A stretch of 64,000 bases of DNA from Streptomyces venezuelae (GTDB lineage Bacteria > Actinomycetota > Actinomycetes > Streptomycetales > Streptomycetaceae), in assembly GCF_008642355.1 (NCBI RefSeq), contig NZ_CP029193.1, forward strand, positions 620,001 through 684,000. Reading direction: 5' to 3'. Position numbers and translations under genes: made by a program. Numbering within the stretch: the first letter of the stretch is position 1; the number at the start of each line of letters is the position of its first letter. The notes beneath the pieces are model-generated. The model was not told the origin of the DNA. It saw only the letters and a program-made list of their open reading frames with translations, and ran no database searches. Positions 1 to 8,035 of the stretch are shown here, in pieces.

Positions 1-1296
1 TCCTGGGCACCGTCCGCCCCGCCCGAGTCCGCACGGGTCCCCGCGCACGCCGTCACCCCGGCCCGTCGGGCGCGGCTCTCGGACCGCTTCCCCGGCGAGC
101 GGCTCCTCGTGCCCGCGGGCGAGCTCACCGTCCGGTCGAACGACTGCGACCACCGCTTCCGGCCGCACAGCGCGTACGCCTGGCTGACCGGGCTCACCGG
201 TGAGGACCAGGCCGGCGCCGTACTGGTCATGGAACCCTCGGGACCGCACGCGCACGAAGCGGTGCTGTATCTGCGGCCGCGCTCCCCGCGCGTCGACGGC
301 GACGAGGAGTTCTACCGGGACCGGCGCCACGGCGAGTTCTGGGTGGGCCGCCGCCCCGACCTCGCCGAGGCGGAACGGCTCACCGGCATCCGCTGCGCCC
401 ACCTGGACGCGCTGGGGACACCGACAGGCCGCAACGCCGCCACCGACCCCGAACTGGCTTCCGCCCTCTCCGAGTTGCGGCTCGTCAAGGACGCCTGGGA
501 GATCGAGCAGCTGCAGCTGGCCGTCGACCACACCACCGCGGGGTTCGAGGACGTGGTCCGAGCGCTGCCGCGCGCGCTCGCGCATCCGCGCGGGGAACGG
601 TGGATCGAGGGGGTCTTCGGCCTGCGTGCCCGCGCCGAGGGCAACGGCACCGGCTACGAGACCATCGCGGCCTCCGGAGCCCACGCCTGCGTGCTCCACT
701 GGATCCGCAACGACGGGCGTCTGCACCGCGACGACCTCCTGCTCCTGGACGCGGGCGTGGAGACCGACAGCCTCTACACCGCGGACATCACCCGCACCCT
801 GCCGCTCTCCGGCCGCTTCTCCCCCGTCCAGCGCCAGGTGTACGAGCTGGTGCTCGCCGCCCAGGAAGCGGGCATCGCGGCGCTGCGTCCCGGTGCGCGC
901 TTCCGTGACTTCCACCGCGCGGCGATGGGGGTCATCTCGGAGGGGCTCGTCGAGTGGGGTGTGCTGAAGGGCGCGCGGGGCGACCTGCACCGCCGCTACA
1001 CCCTGTGCGGCAGCGGCCACATGCTCGGGCTCGACGTGCACGACTGCGCCACGGCGCGCGCCGAGACCTACCTGGACGGCGTCCTGGAGGAAGGCCAGGT
1101 CCTCACCGTGGAGCCGGGCCTCTACCTCCAGCCCGACGACAAGACGCTCCCCGCCGAGCTGCGCGGCATCGGCGTCCGGATCGAGGACGACCTGGTCGTC
1201 ACGGCGGAAGGTGCGCGCCTGATGTCGGGAGCGCTGCCGCGCACGGTCGCGGGCATCGAGGAGTGGATGGGCGCGCTGCTCGACACCCGCTCCTGA
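1..1296 (+). CDS. Xaa-Pro aminopeptidase (M24 family), 5' end outside window
   Basis: Cytosolic metallopeptidase that removes an N-terminal residue preceding proline. The reading frame is open from base 1 (431 residues here), so the GTG at 109 is internal and the true start lies upstream. The pita-bread fold metal ligands are visible in order: LLLDAGVE and TADITRT (two Asp), GSGHMLGLDVHD (His), TVEPGLY (Glu) and VRIEDDLVV (Glu). The N-terminal creatinase-like part, including LTGLTGEDQAG, is also present. No partner gene is in the window. The family call is secure; substrate preference is inferred from the family only. Confidence 0.93.
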   Translation, partial: SWAPSAPPESARVPAHAVTPARRARLSDRFPGERLLVPAGELTVRSNDCDHRFRPHSAYAWLTGLTGEDQAGAVLVMEPSGPHAHEAVLYLRPRSPRVDGDEEFYRDRRHGEFWVGRRPDLAEAERLTGIRCAHLDALGTPTGRNAATDPELASALSELRLVKDAWEIEQLQLAVDHTTAGFEDVVRALPRALAHPRGERWIEGVFGLRARAEGNGTGYETIAASGAHACVLHWIRNDGRLHRDDLLLLDAGVETDSLYTADITRTLPLSGRFSPVQRQVYELVLAAQEAGIAALRPGARFRDFHRAAMGVISEGLVEWGVLKGARGDLHRRYTLCGSGHMLGLDVHDCATARAETYLDGVLEEGQVLTVEPGLYLQPDDKTLPAELRGIGVRIEDDLVVTAEGARLMSGALPRTVAGIEEWMGALLDTRS

Positions 1297-1386
1297 GCCG
1301 CTCCTGGCCGCGCGTTTCCCTTCCGCCCGGTCCATGGGGTACAGTCGATCATGTGCTCGACGCCGGAACGACGGCGCAGGGCCCGC

Positions 1387-1456
1387 GCGTTGGTGGTCCA
1401 AGGAAAGGCGCCCCACTTCCTGTGGGGAGATGCAGGTGCAAGGCCTGCCCAGCGCT
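1387..1456 (+). tRNA. tRNA-Gly(UCC)-like gene with atypical T-loop
   Basis: A complete cloverleaf can be drawn. The acceptor stem GCGTTGG/CCAGCGC has 7 bp with one G-U. U8 is present. A 3-bp D stem carries a loop with G18-G19. The anticodon stem CCCCA/TGGGG holds loop CTTCCTG, giving U33 and anticodon UCC (1418-1420). The variable loop is AGAT. The T stem GCAGG/CCTGC holds loop TGCAAGG. Glycine identity elements are all present: G1-C72, C2-G71, G3-C70, U73, C35, C36. Oddities are G55 instead of U55, U37 instead of a purine and a short D-loop. No CCA is encoded. A possible -10 (TACAGT, 1340-1345) and a strong terminator at 1466-1500 make it a stand-alone unit. It could be a low-scoring genuine tRNA-Gly or a tRNA-like RNA. 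Confidence 0.7.
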
Positions 1457-1465
1457 CAAGGAGAG

Positions 1466-1500
1466 AAGGCCCCGGCCTCCGTCACGGAGACCGGGGCCTT
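1466..1500 (+). terminator. Rho-independent-type terminator behind the tRNA-like gene
   Basis: A perfect 10-bp stem (AAGGCCCCGG / CCGGGGCCTT) can be extended through the CCTCCG/CGGAGA region. It starts 10 bases after the tRNA 3' end and lies just before the next gene at 1532. It most likely ends the short RNA transcript. Confidence 0.75.
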
Positions 1501-1531
1501 CTCGCGCAGGCGAGACTGGGACACTGGGACC

Positions 1532-2260
1532 ATGTTCGTCGACCGTCTTCTTCCCCCGCACTTCTACGGGCGTCTCCGCGTCGAGCGCGACGACCTGTCC
1601 CCCACCCGCTGGCTGGCACAACGCCCTGGGGACGCGGACGGGTTCGGGACGGTCGCCGCCGTGTGCGCCCCCGGGTTCGAGGCGTACGCGCGCATCCTGC
1701 ACCCCGCGCGGCTCGGCACCGCACCGGTGCGGTGGGACCGGGCCGCCGCCGCGTACGGCGCGACGGTCGGTGCGGCGACGCGCTGGCACGAACTGATCGG
1801 CGCCGAGGACCGTCTGCTCTACCGCAACGACGACACCCCGGCCGTCCCCGGCGTCTGGGACGAACACCCGCACGAAGGGCCGACGTCGGGCGATGTGGCC
1901 CGAACCCTGATCCCCGTCCTGGCCCGGCACACCGGGACGCCCGACCGGTGTTGGTACGGACTCTGGGCCGGTTATGGACACGTGGAATGGGACGGCGTGC
2001 CCGTCTTCGACACGCCGGGCCGCGAGGAGATCCTGCTCTCCGGCCCCCTCGACGACGCCGACTCGCCCGCACCCGGCTGGGTCGACGGAGTGCCCGAACT
2101 CCCCGACCTGTGGTGGCCCGAGGACCGCGCCTGGTGTGTGGGCGGCGACGTCGGCCTCGTCAGCACCTACGTCGGAGGCTCGGCGCAGTGCGTCGCCGAC
2201 ATCCTCGCGACCCCGGGCCTGGAGGCGTTCGAGGTCGACGCGACGTCCGCGGTGGACTGA
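1532..2260 (+). CDS. hypothetical protein, 242 aa
   Basis: No family was recognised. The frame has actinobacterial codon bias and starts at ATG 1532; longer in-frame starts would run back through the tRNA and terminator and are rejected. The protein is acidic, rich in Trp and Gly, with no signal peptide or membrane segment. The C-terminal half has motifs such as WYGLWAGYG and PELPDLWWPEDRAWCV followed by GDVGLVSTYVGGS. Only 31 bases separate the start from the terminator and the Shine-Dalgarno match is weak, so its promoter must be very close or it depends on read-through. Confidence 0.75.
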   Translation: MFVDRLLPPHFYGRLRVERDDLSPTRWLAQRPGDADGFGTVAAVCAPGFEAYARILHPARLGTAPVRWDRAAAAYGATVGAATRWHELIGAEDRLLYRNDDTPAVPGVWDEHPHEGPTSGDVARTLIPVLARHTGTPDRCWYGLWAGYGHVEWDGVPVFDTPGREEILLSGPLDDADSPAPGWVDGVPELPDLWWPEDRAWCVGGDVGLVSTYVGGSAQCVADILATPGLEAFEVDATSAVD

Positions 2261-2285
2261 ACCCGCGAAGGTCGCGGGCCACCGG

Positions 2286-3947
2286 TCAGCGCAGCAGGCC
2301 CGCGCGGCCCGACCGTGCCGTGGAGACGAGTTCGGCGATCGTGGCGATCTTGACGCGCGGGCGGCCCGCGCTCGCGCCCCGGGTCACCTCGGCGCGTTCG
2401 ATGGCTGCCAGGCCGCGCGCGTCGACCACGTGGCGGTTGCGGCGGCGCGCCAGCCGGTGGAAGGCCTTCGTCGGGTGGAGCGGGGCGGGCAGCGCGCCCG
2501 CGACCGCGTCGGCGAGAAGCGTGGCGACCGTTTCGGCGGCGCAGGTGCGGTTGGCGCCGATGCCACCGCTCGGGCCGCGTTTGATCCAGCCCACCACATA
2601 GGTGCCGGGCCGTCCCTCGACCCGGCCGCCCTCGTGGGGCACGGTGCCGCCGGTCTCGTCGAAGGGCAGTCCCGGGACGGGCGTGCCGCGGTAGCCGATG
2701 GCGCGCAGAAGGAGGCCCGCCGGGATCGACTCCTCCCCCGCGGCCGTCGTCACGCGCACCGCGTCGACCCGTTCCGTGCCGAGGACTTCGGCGGGTTCGC
2801 AGTGGAACCGCAGCACGATGCGACGGCCGGGTTCCGGCTGCCGCTCCCAGTCCGGGCGCGCGCGGGTGACGCCCCGCAGGACCGCTGCCTTGTCCTTCGT
2901 ACCCGCCGTGTCGATGGCGTCCGCGACGCGCGGGTCGTGGTCGTCGACGACCAGGTCCACGCCCGGCAGGTGCTTGAGGGCGAGGAGTTCGGACGTGGTG
3001 TACGCGGCGTCCCCGGGGCCGCGCCGGGCGAGCAGGACGACTTCGCGGACCTTGCTGCCGCGCAGGGCGCGCAGGGCGTGGTCGGCGATGTCGGTGCGGG
3101 CGAGTGTGTCGGGGTCGGCGAGCAGGATGCGGGCGACGTCCAGGGCCACGTTGCCGTTGCCGACGACGACGGCGCGCTCCGCCGACAGGTCGATGCCGTC
3201 CGGCTTCGCGTCCGGGTGGGCGTTGTACCAGGCGACGAACGCGGTCGCGGAGATGCTGCCGGGCAGTTCCTCGCCAGGGATCGACAGGCGTCGGTCGGCC
3301 GAGGCGCCCACGGCGTAGACGACCGCGTCGTGGTGGGCCGCGATCTCCTCCGGGGTGACGTCGGTGCCGACGTCGAGGCCGAGGTGCATCCGGACCCGCG
3401 GGTGCGTGTGGAAGCGGGCGAAGGTCTCGCCGACCTTCTTGGTCGCGGGGTGGTCGGGCGCGACGCCGTAGCGCACGAGTCCACCGGCGACGGGGAGCCG
3501 GTCGATGAGGGTGACCTCGGCGCTGGTGTGGAGCAGCAGATCCTGCACGGCGTACATTCCGGCGGGGCCCGTGCCGACGACGGCGACCTTCGGCGGCGCG
3601 AAGTCCGCGGGCAGGACGCGGGGGAAGGTCGGCTCGCCCCAGGCATGGAAGTTGGGTCCGTCCGGGTCGGGCTCGGGTGCGTCGTCCGCCGACGCGTCCT
3701 CGTAGTAGGCCGCGTTGATGGCGGCGTACTCCTTCTGCGCGAGCGGCAGGGTGTCCACCGGGAAGATCGCGTCGACGGGGCACGCGTCGGCGCAGGCGCC
3801 GCAGGAGATGCACGTCTTCGGGTCGATGTGCAGCATCTCCGTGCTGCCGAACGCCCGCTCCTGTGGCGTGGGGTGGATGCAGTTGACCGGGCACACGGCG
3901 ACGCAGGTGGCGTCGTTGCAGCAGGTCTGGGTGATGGCGTAGGTCAT
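2286..3947 (-). CDS. fprB: ferredoxin / ferredoxin-NADP reductase fusion (FprB-like)
   Basis: Soluble redox enzyme of 553 aa passing electrons between NADP(H) and Fe-S centres. Residues 1-60 form a 7Fe ferredoxin domain with cysteines near 9, 15, 19, 23 (CVAVCPVNC) and 46, 49, 52, 56 (CISCGACADACP). An adrenodoxin-reductase-like FAD domain begins with VAVVGTGPAGMYA (121-133); the NADP motif VVVGNGNVALDVA is near 260-272. ATG 3947 was chosen because the N-terminal MTYAITQTC begins the ferredoxin fold; the open frame further upstream is antisense to the next gene. It lies 38 bases downstream of the diiron oxygenase, in the same direction, so it is probably co-transcribed and may be that enzyme's reductase (inference). 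Confidence 0.93.
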   Translation of the reverse strand: MTYAITQTCCNDATCVAVCPVNCIHPTPQERAFGSTEMLHIDPKTCISCGACADACPVDAIFPVDTLPLAQKEYAAINAAYYEDASADDAPEPDPDGPNFHAWGEPTFPRVLPADFAPPKVAVVGTGPAGMYAVQDLLLHTSAEVTLIDRLPVAGGLVRYGVAPDHPATKKVGETFARFHTHPRVRMHLGLDVGTDVTPEEIAAHHDAVVYAVGASADRRLSIPGEELPGSISATAFVAWYNAHPDAKPDGIDLSAERAVVVGNGNVALDVARILLADPDTLARTDIADHALRALRGSKVREVVLLARRGPGDAAYTTSELLALKHLPGVDLVVDDHDPRVADAIDTAGTKDKAAVLRGVTRARPDWERQPEPGRRIVLRFHCEPAEVLGTERVDAVRVTTAAGEESIPAGLLLRAIGYRGTPVPGLPFDETGGTVPHEGGRVEGRPGTYVVGWIKRGPSGGIGANRTCAAETVATLLADAVAGALPAPLHPTKAFHRLARRRNRHVVDARGLAAIERAEVTRGASAGRPRVKIATIAELVSTARSGRAGLLR

Positions 3948-3985
3948 GTTCGTCGGCTCGCTCGGCTCAGGTGGGTCGGGTCGGC

Positions 3986-4900
3986 TCAGATGAGGTGGGC
4001 GCGCTTGTAGAAGACCAGGGCCGGCTTGGTGAGCAGGCCGCACGAGGCGAGGAACTCCATGAGGCCCGAACAGCTCGACCGCATCATGGACTTGTGGTGC
4101 TCGTTGGCCTTGGCCTCGGCGACCGCGCGCTCCTCGTCGAGTCCGGCGTTCGCGTACACCTTGCGGTTCACCATGCTGGTGACGATGACGTACGACGCGA
4201 TGGCGATGACGAGCGAGTTGATCTCGCGGCGCACCCGGCCGGCGCCCGCGAGCTGCTTGCGCGTCTGGTCGCGGGCGAACTTCATGTGCCGCGACTCCTC
4301 GACGACATGGATGTTGTTGATGGTGCGGACGAACGGCACGACACGCTCGTCCCGCATCCAGTCGCGCTGCATCACGTCGAGGACTTCCTCGGCGACGAGG
4401 ATCGCCGCGTACGCGGCCTCGCCGAAGGCGACGGACTTGAAGACCCTGCCGAGTTCGGTCGCCCAGCGGCGCGGCCGGTAGGCGGGGGCGCCGAGCTTCT
4501 CGGCGCCGCGGGCGAACATGATGGAGTGGCGGCACTCCTCGGCGATCTCGGTGAGCGCCCACTGCACCTCGGTGCTGGTCGGGTCCTTGGCGTAGACGTC
4601 GCGCAGCACCATCTGCTGCAGGATCATCTCGAACCAGATGCCCGTGCTGGCCACCGAGGCGGCCTCCTGCCGGGTCAGCTCCTTGCGCTGCTCCTCGGTC
4701 ATCTCCTGCCAGTAGGCGGTGCCGTAGAGCGTGCTCCACTCCGGGCTGGCGCCGTGGCAGTCGCGGTCGAGGGGGGTGTCCCAGTCGACTTCGACGGCCG
4801 GGTCGTACGCCAGCACCGCGGCCGAGTCCAACAGCCGCCGGGCGACATCGCCCTCCGGGGAACTGCCCTGTGTGCTCGGCCGAACACTGCTGCTTGCCAT
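3986..4900 (-). CDS. AurF-like diiron oxygenase
   Basis: 304 aa, the usual length of the p-aminobenzoate N-oxygenase (AurF, PF11583) family, cytosolic di-iron enzymes that oxidise amines or other small substrates. Candidate iron ligands are Glu91, the EECRH motif (122-125), the EEVLD region (171-172) and HVVEESRH (198-205), arranged as in the ferritin-like four-helix fold. ATG 4900 has a good Shine-Dalgarno (AAGGAG). It heads an apparent two-gene unit with the ferredoxin-reductase fusion, which fits its need for two electrons per turnover. The substrate is unknown. A 13-bp inverted repeat lies about 83 bases upstream. Confidence 0.88.
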   Translation of the reverse strand: MASSSVRPSTQGSSPEGDVARRLLDSAAVLAYDPAVEVDWDTPLDRDCHGASPEWSTLYGTAYWQEMTEEQRKELTRQEAASVASTGIWFEMILQQMVLRDVYAKDPTSTEVQWALTEIAEECRHSIMFARGAEKLGAPAYRPRRWATELGRVFKSVAFGEAAYAAILVAEEVLDVMQRDWMRDERVVPFVRTINNIHVVEESRHMKFARDQTRKQLAGAGRVRREINSLVIAIASYVIVTSMVNRKVYANAGLDEERAVAEAKANEHHKSMMRSSCSGLMEFLASCGLLTKPALVFYKRAHLI

Positions 4901-4983
4901 GCTGCGGCTCCTTGGCTCGGTGACGCGTCGGCTCCGACGGCGTCAAGGCAGCGGGCACGGCGCCTCGTCACACAGCGGGCCGC

Positions 4984-5020
4984 GACCCCCTTGTTAGACA
5001 GAACGTATAACAAGGGGGTC
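4984..5020. promoter_or_regulatory. 13-bp perfect inverted repeat upstream of the diiron oxygenase gene
   Basis: GACCCCCTTGTTA (4984-4996) and TAACAAGGGGGTC (5008-5020) are exact inverse complements separated by 11 bases. It lies between the end of the MFS gene (5087) and the start of the oxygenase (4900), both on the minus strand. The inner TTGTTA/TAACAA looks like a TetR-type operator; no T-run follows on the minus strand, so a terminator for the upstream operon is the weaker reading. Either role is inference. Confidence 0.55.
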
Positions 5021-5086
5021 GGGTACGCCTACCCTCGAGTAAGAAAGGAATTGGACAGAGCCGGTGGAGCCGTAAAGCCGTGCTGG

Positions 5087-6283
5087 TCAGCCGGTCGTGG
5101 CAGGCCAGCGGATCCGCGTGCTGCACGCCGAGACGACCAGCGCGGAGGCGGCGACGGCTGCCAGTCCCCACACCAGGCTGCTGGCGTGGGCGATGAAGCC
5201 GATGAGCGGCGGCCCGGCCAGCAGACCCGTCGTCCCCATCGCCGCCACCAGGGTCAGCGAGTCCGAGCCCTGTCCGGCCGCGGCCACGTAGACGCACGGC
5301 GTGACGGCCGCGATGCCGAGCCCGACACAGGCGAAGCCGAGCAGCGCGGGCACCAGACCCCCGCTCAGCAGGGCGAGTGCCAGACCGGCCCCGGCCAGCA
5401 CGCTCCCGGTCAGGACGACACGCCCGTCGCCCCAGCGGCTGCGCCACCCGTCGGCGAAGAGGCGGGCGACGACCATCATTCCGGAGACGACGGCGATGCC
5501 CAGGGGCGCCAGCTCCGCGGACGCCTCGGCGACGTCCTCCAGATAGAGCGCCGACCAGTCGTTCATGGCGCCCTCGGTGACGGTGCCGAAGGCCATGGCG
5601 ACGCACATCCACAGCGTCATCCTGGACGGCACCGTCCACTTGGACTTCTTCTTCCCGGCCGACGCGTCCGGCGCCGCGTCCGACTCCCCCGCCGCGCCGT
5701 CGACCGCCCGCTCCTCCGTCAGCAGACCCGTGCGGGCACACACCACCAGCAGGAGCAGGAACAGCGCGGCCGCCCCGAAGTGCGCGGCGACCGCCGAGGT
5801 CACCGCGTTCATGCCGGACGCCAGCAGCGCGGCGAGCAGTGAACCGCCGCTGAACGTCGCGTGCAGGCGGGCCATGGCGTTGCGCTCGTACCGCTTCTCC
5901 AGCTCGGCACCCTGCGCGTTCATGGCCACGTTGAGACAGCCCACGAGGACACCGTCGACGCACATGACGAGCAGCGCCACGGGATAGTTGGGCGCCCCGG
6001 CCAGCGCCAGGAGCAACAGCGCCAGACAGAGCGCCGACAGGAGCGCGAGGCGCTGCGAGCCGAGGCGGCGCATCAGGACGGCGACGAGCGGGAACGACAC
6101 GGCCGCGCCGATGCCCGCGGCCATCAGGAGCACGCCGACCTCGGCCGCCGACAGGCCGAGGTCCTCCTTGATGGCCGGAATGCGCGACGCCCAGGTCGCG
6201 TACTGGAAGCCGAGCGAGCAGAACAGTGCCGCGATCGCCAGCTGGCTCCGATGGAAAGGATCACGCACGCGGAGCACCCGCAT
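5087..6283 (-). CDS. MFS transporter, last gene of five-gene operon
   Basis: 398 aa polytopic membrane protein with about twelve hydrophobic segments and a longer polar loop near the middle (KKKSKWTVPSRMT, about residues 205-220). The N-terminal region GFQYATWASRIPAIKEDLG is typical of a small-molecule/sugar-like MFS subfamily. ATG 6283 lies 23 bases inside the preceding acetyltransferase gene, so translation is probably coupled. As the terminal gene of a biosynthetic-looking operon it most likely exports the product or confers self-protection (inference); import cannot be excluded. Confidence 0.88.
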   Translation of the reverse strand: MRVLRVRDPFHRSQLAIAALFCSLGFQYATWASRIPAIKEDLGLSAAEVGVLLMAAGIGAAVSFPLVAVLMRRLGSQRLALLSALCLALLLLALAGAPNYPVALLVMCVDGVLVGCLNVAMNAQGAELEKRYERNAMARLHATFSGGSLLAALLASGMNAVTSAVAAHFGAAALFLLLLVVCARTGLLTEERAVDGAAGESDAAPDASAGKKKSKWTVPSRMTLWMCVAMAFGTVTEGAMNDWSALYLEDVAEASAELAPLGIAVVSGMMVVARLFADGWRSRWGDGRVVLTGSVLAGAGLALALLSGGLVPALLGFACVGLGIAAVTPCVYVAAAGQGSDSLTLVAAMGTTGLLAGPPLIGFIAHASSLVWGLAAVAASALVVSACSTRIRWPATTG

Positions 6284-6842
6284 CAGCCCACTTCTCCGGT
6301 TCTTGCGCCGGTACGGTCACCGGTCGTGTGGTTCTCGTCGTCGAGGGACCCGTCGTTCTCGACATGTAGACGGCCGTCGGGCCGTAGCCGGCCGGGGGCG
6401 GGCCCGGGTGTGCGGCGAAGCCGCGGCCCGACCAGAACGTCTCGCTGCCGCCGACGGCGACGAGGGAGATCTGCTCGTACGCGTGCGCGCGGGCCGTCGC
6501 CATGAGGTGGCGCAGGAGGTGCCGGGCGAGCCCCCGATGCCGCAGGTGTTCCGCGACGACGATGTCGTGCAGGTGCAGGTTGCGCGACGCGGGCGACGGC
6601 CCGCGTTCGGGCCCGTTCAGCTCCGGGTACGCGGACTCCGGGTACGGCAGGGCGAGCAGATAGCCCGCGAGCTGCTCTCCGAGGTCCAGTGCGAAGCACG
6701 TCCCGGGTGACGCGTCGGCCCGGGACTCCAGCGCCTCCCGCCCCTCGGAGAGGCCGAGGGGCGCGTAGGCGCGGGACTCCAGTTCCACGATGCCGGGCCA
6801 GTCGGCGTCGGCGATGCGGCGGATGCGTACGGCCTCGGTCAT
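6261..6842 (-). CDS. GNAT family N-acetyltransferase
   Basis: 193 aa cytosolic acetyl-CoA-dependent acyltransferase. The acetyl-CoA pyrophosphate-binding motif is seen as HRGLARHLLRHL near residues 100-112 after the strand LHLHDIVVAEHL, and the C-terminal strand ISLVAVGGSETFWSGRGF is typical. ATG 6842 overlaps the stop of the decarboxylase gene as ATGA. The tail after residue 160 is Thr/Pro-rich and overlaps the MFS start. In context it may acylate an amine released by the decarboxylase (inference). Confidence 0.9.
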   Translation of the reverse strand: MTEAVRIRRIADADWPGIVELESRAYAPLGLSEGREALESRADASPGTCFALDLGEQLAGYLLALPYPESAYPELNGPERGPSPASRNLHLHDIVVAEHLRHRGLARHLLRHLMATARAHAYEQISLVAVGGSETFWSGRGFAAHPGPPPAGYGPTAVYMSRTTGPSTTRTTRPVTVPAQEPEKWADAGAPRA

Positions 6843-8035
6843 GCCGCCTCGCCGTCGATCCAGGTGTACGGGAGCGGGCTGAAGCCGTTGAAGCCCTGCG
6901 TCATGTAGCTGGTCGCGTACGCGCCGCAGGACATCACCCAGACCGGGTCGCCCGAGACGAGCGTCTTGGGCACCGGCACGAGGCCGTCCTCGTGCGAGTA
7001 GGCGTCGTCGCTGTCGCAGGTGGGCCCCGCGACCACGGCGGGGACGGACTCGGCGTCGCGGTGCGAGGGGAAGACGAGCCGGTACTGCAGCTGGTCCATC
7101 TCGTAGAGTCCGTTGAATTTGCCGCAGCTCAGGTACAGCCAGTACTGACGCTCGCCGTCCGGCCCGCGGCGCGCGGAGAGCCGGGAGACGTGGGCGCGGA
7201 TGGCGCCGTGGTCGGCGATGAGGTAGCGGCCCGGCTCGATGACGAAGCCCAGGTCGTGTCCGGGCAGCGCGCTCAGGCGGGCCATGCCCTCGCGGATGAC
7301 GGTGAAGATCTTGTCCATCGGCGGTTCGAGGGGCGTGCCGTGCTTGTCGCGGTAACCGAGCGCGGGCAGGCCGCCGCCGAGGTTGACGTGGTCGAGGGCG
7401 ATGCCGCGGCCCGCGAGCGCGGTCAGTACGTCGGCGATGCGGTCGAACGCGCCGTTCCAGGCGTCGGCGGTCATCTGCTGCGACCCGACGTGCACGGAGA
7501 GACCCGCGGGGGTGAGTCCCAGGTCGCGTGCCGTCCCCAGGATCGTGAGGGCGTCCTCGGGCGAGCAGCCGTACTTGTTGCTGAGTCCCCAGAGCGCGCC
7601 CTCGCCGGTGGTGGCGAGGCGGCAGAACACCCGGCTGCCCGGCGCGTGTTCGGCGACGGCCCGCACGTCCTCCAGGCTGTCGGTCGCGAAGTCCCTGATG
7701 CCGAGCCGGAACGCGTCGGCGATGTTGCGGTCGGACTTGACGGTGTTGCCGTAGTGCACGCGCCCGATGGGCACGCCCGCCCGCAGCGCCTGTTCCACCT
7801 CGATGGGGCTCGCCGCGTCGACGCCGGAGCCGTGCCGGGCGAGGAGGGCGAGGACCTCGTCGACGGGGCAGGCCTTCATGGCGAAGCGGACGGCGACTCC
7901 GGGGAGTTCGCGCAGCAGCGTGTCGTACCCCTCCTCGATGCCGAGGAGGTCGAAGACGATCTGGTCCTCGGCGGCGGCCGCGAGGGCCGCGCGGAGCGAG
8001 GCGCTGTCGGGCTCGTACGTCGTCGTGGCGTTCAC
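6839..8035 (-). CDS. fold-III PLP-dependent amino acid decarboxylase (ODC/DapDC-like)
   Basis: 398 aa alanine-racemase-fold decarboxylase. The Schiff-base lysine is Lys54 in VRFAMKACP; HVGSQ (182-186), the glycine loop NLGGGLPALG (218-227) and EPGRY (267-271) bind PLP phosphate. The catalytic cysteine from the partner subunit is Cys340 in GPTCDSDDAY, the signature of ornithine/lysine/diaminopimelate decarboxylases. The start is the GTG at 8035, sharing GTGA with the preceding stop; the longer upstream frame overlaps the neighbour and is rejected. It is not a standard lysA by context, since the neighbours are an oxygenase, a DUF6271 protein and an acetyltransferase. The exact substrate is unknown. 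Confidence 0.92.
   Translation of the reverse strand: MNATTTYEPDSASLRAALAAAAEDQIVFDLLGIEEGYDTLLRELPGVAVRFAMKACPVDEVLALLARHGSGVDAASPIEVEQALRAGVPIGRVHYGNTVKSDRNIADAFRLGIRDFATDSLEDVRAVAEHAPGSRVFCRLATTGEGALWGLSNKYGCSPEDALTILGTARDLGLTPAGLSVHVGSQQMTADAWNGAFDRIADVLTALAGRGIALDHVNLGGGLPALGYRDKHGTPLEPPMDKIFTVIREGMARLSALPGHDLGFVIEPGRYLIADHGAIRAHVSRLSARRGPDGERQYWLYLSCGKFNGLYEMDQLQYRLVFPSHRDAESVPAVVAGPTCDSDDAYSHEDGLVPVPKTLVSGDPVWVMSCGAYATSYMTQGFNGFSPLPYTWIDGEAA

Noticed and set aside
1332..1500. A riboswitch or SRP RNA upstream of the hypothetical gene
   Set aside because: The region folds as a tRNA cloverleaf with glycine identity bases; no SRP GGAA/AGCAG core or known aptamer motif was found.
1974..4010. 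Plus-strand open frame of 678 codons
   Set aside because: It is antisense to the ferredoxin-reductase fusion, whose domain motifs are unmistakable. Its composition (long Gly/Val/Ala/Asp runs) is that of a shadow frame.
2286..4958. Minus-strand frame joining the reductase to an upstream 336-codon extension
   Set aside because: The extension overlaps the diiron oxygenase in a different frame; the 7Fe ferredoxin starts at ATG 3947 with no need for it.
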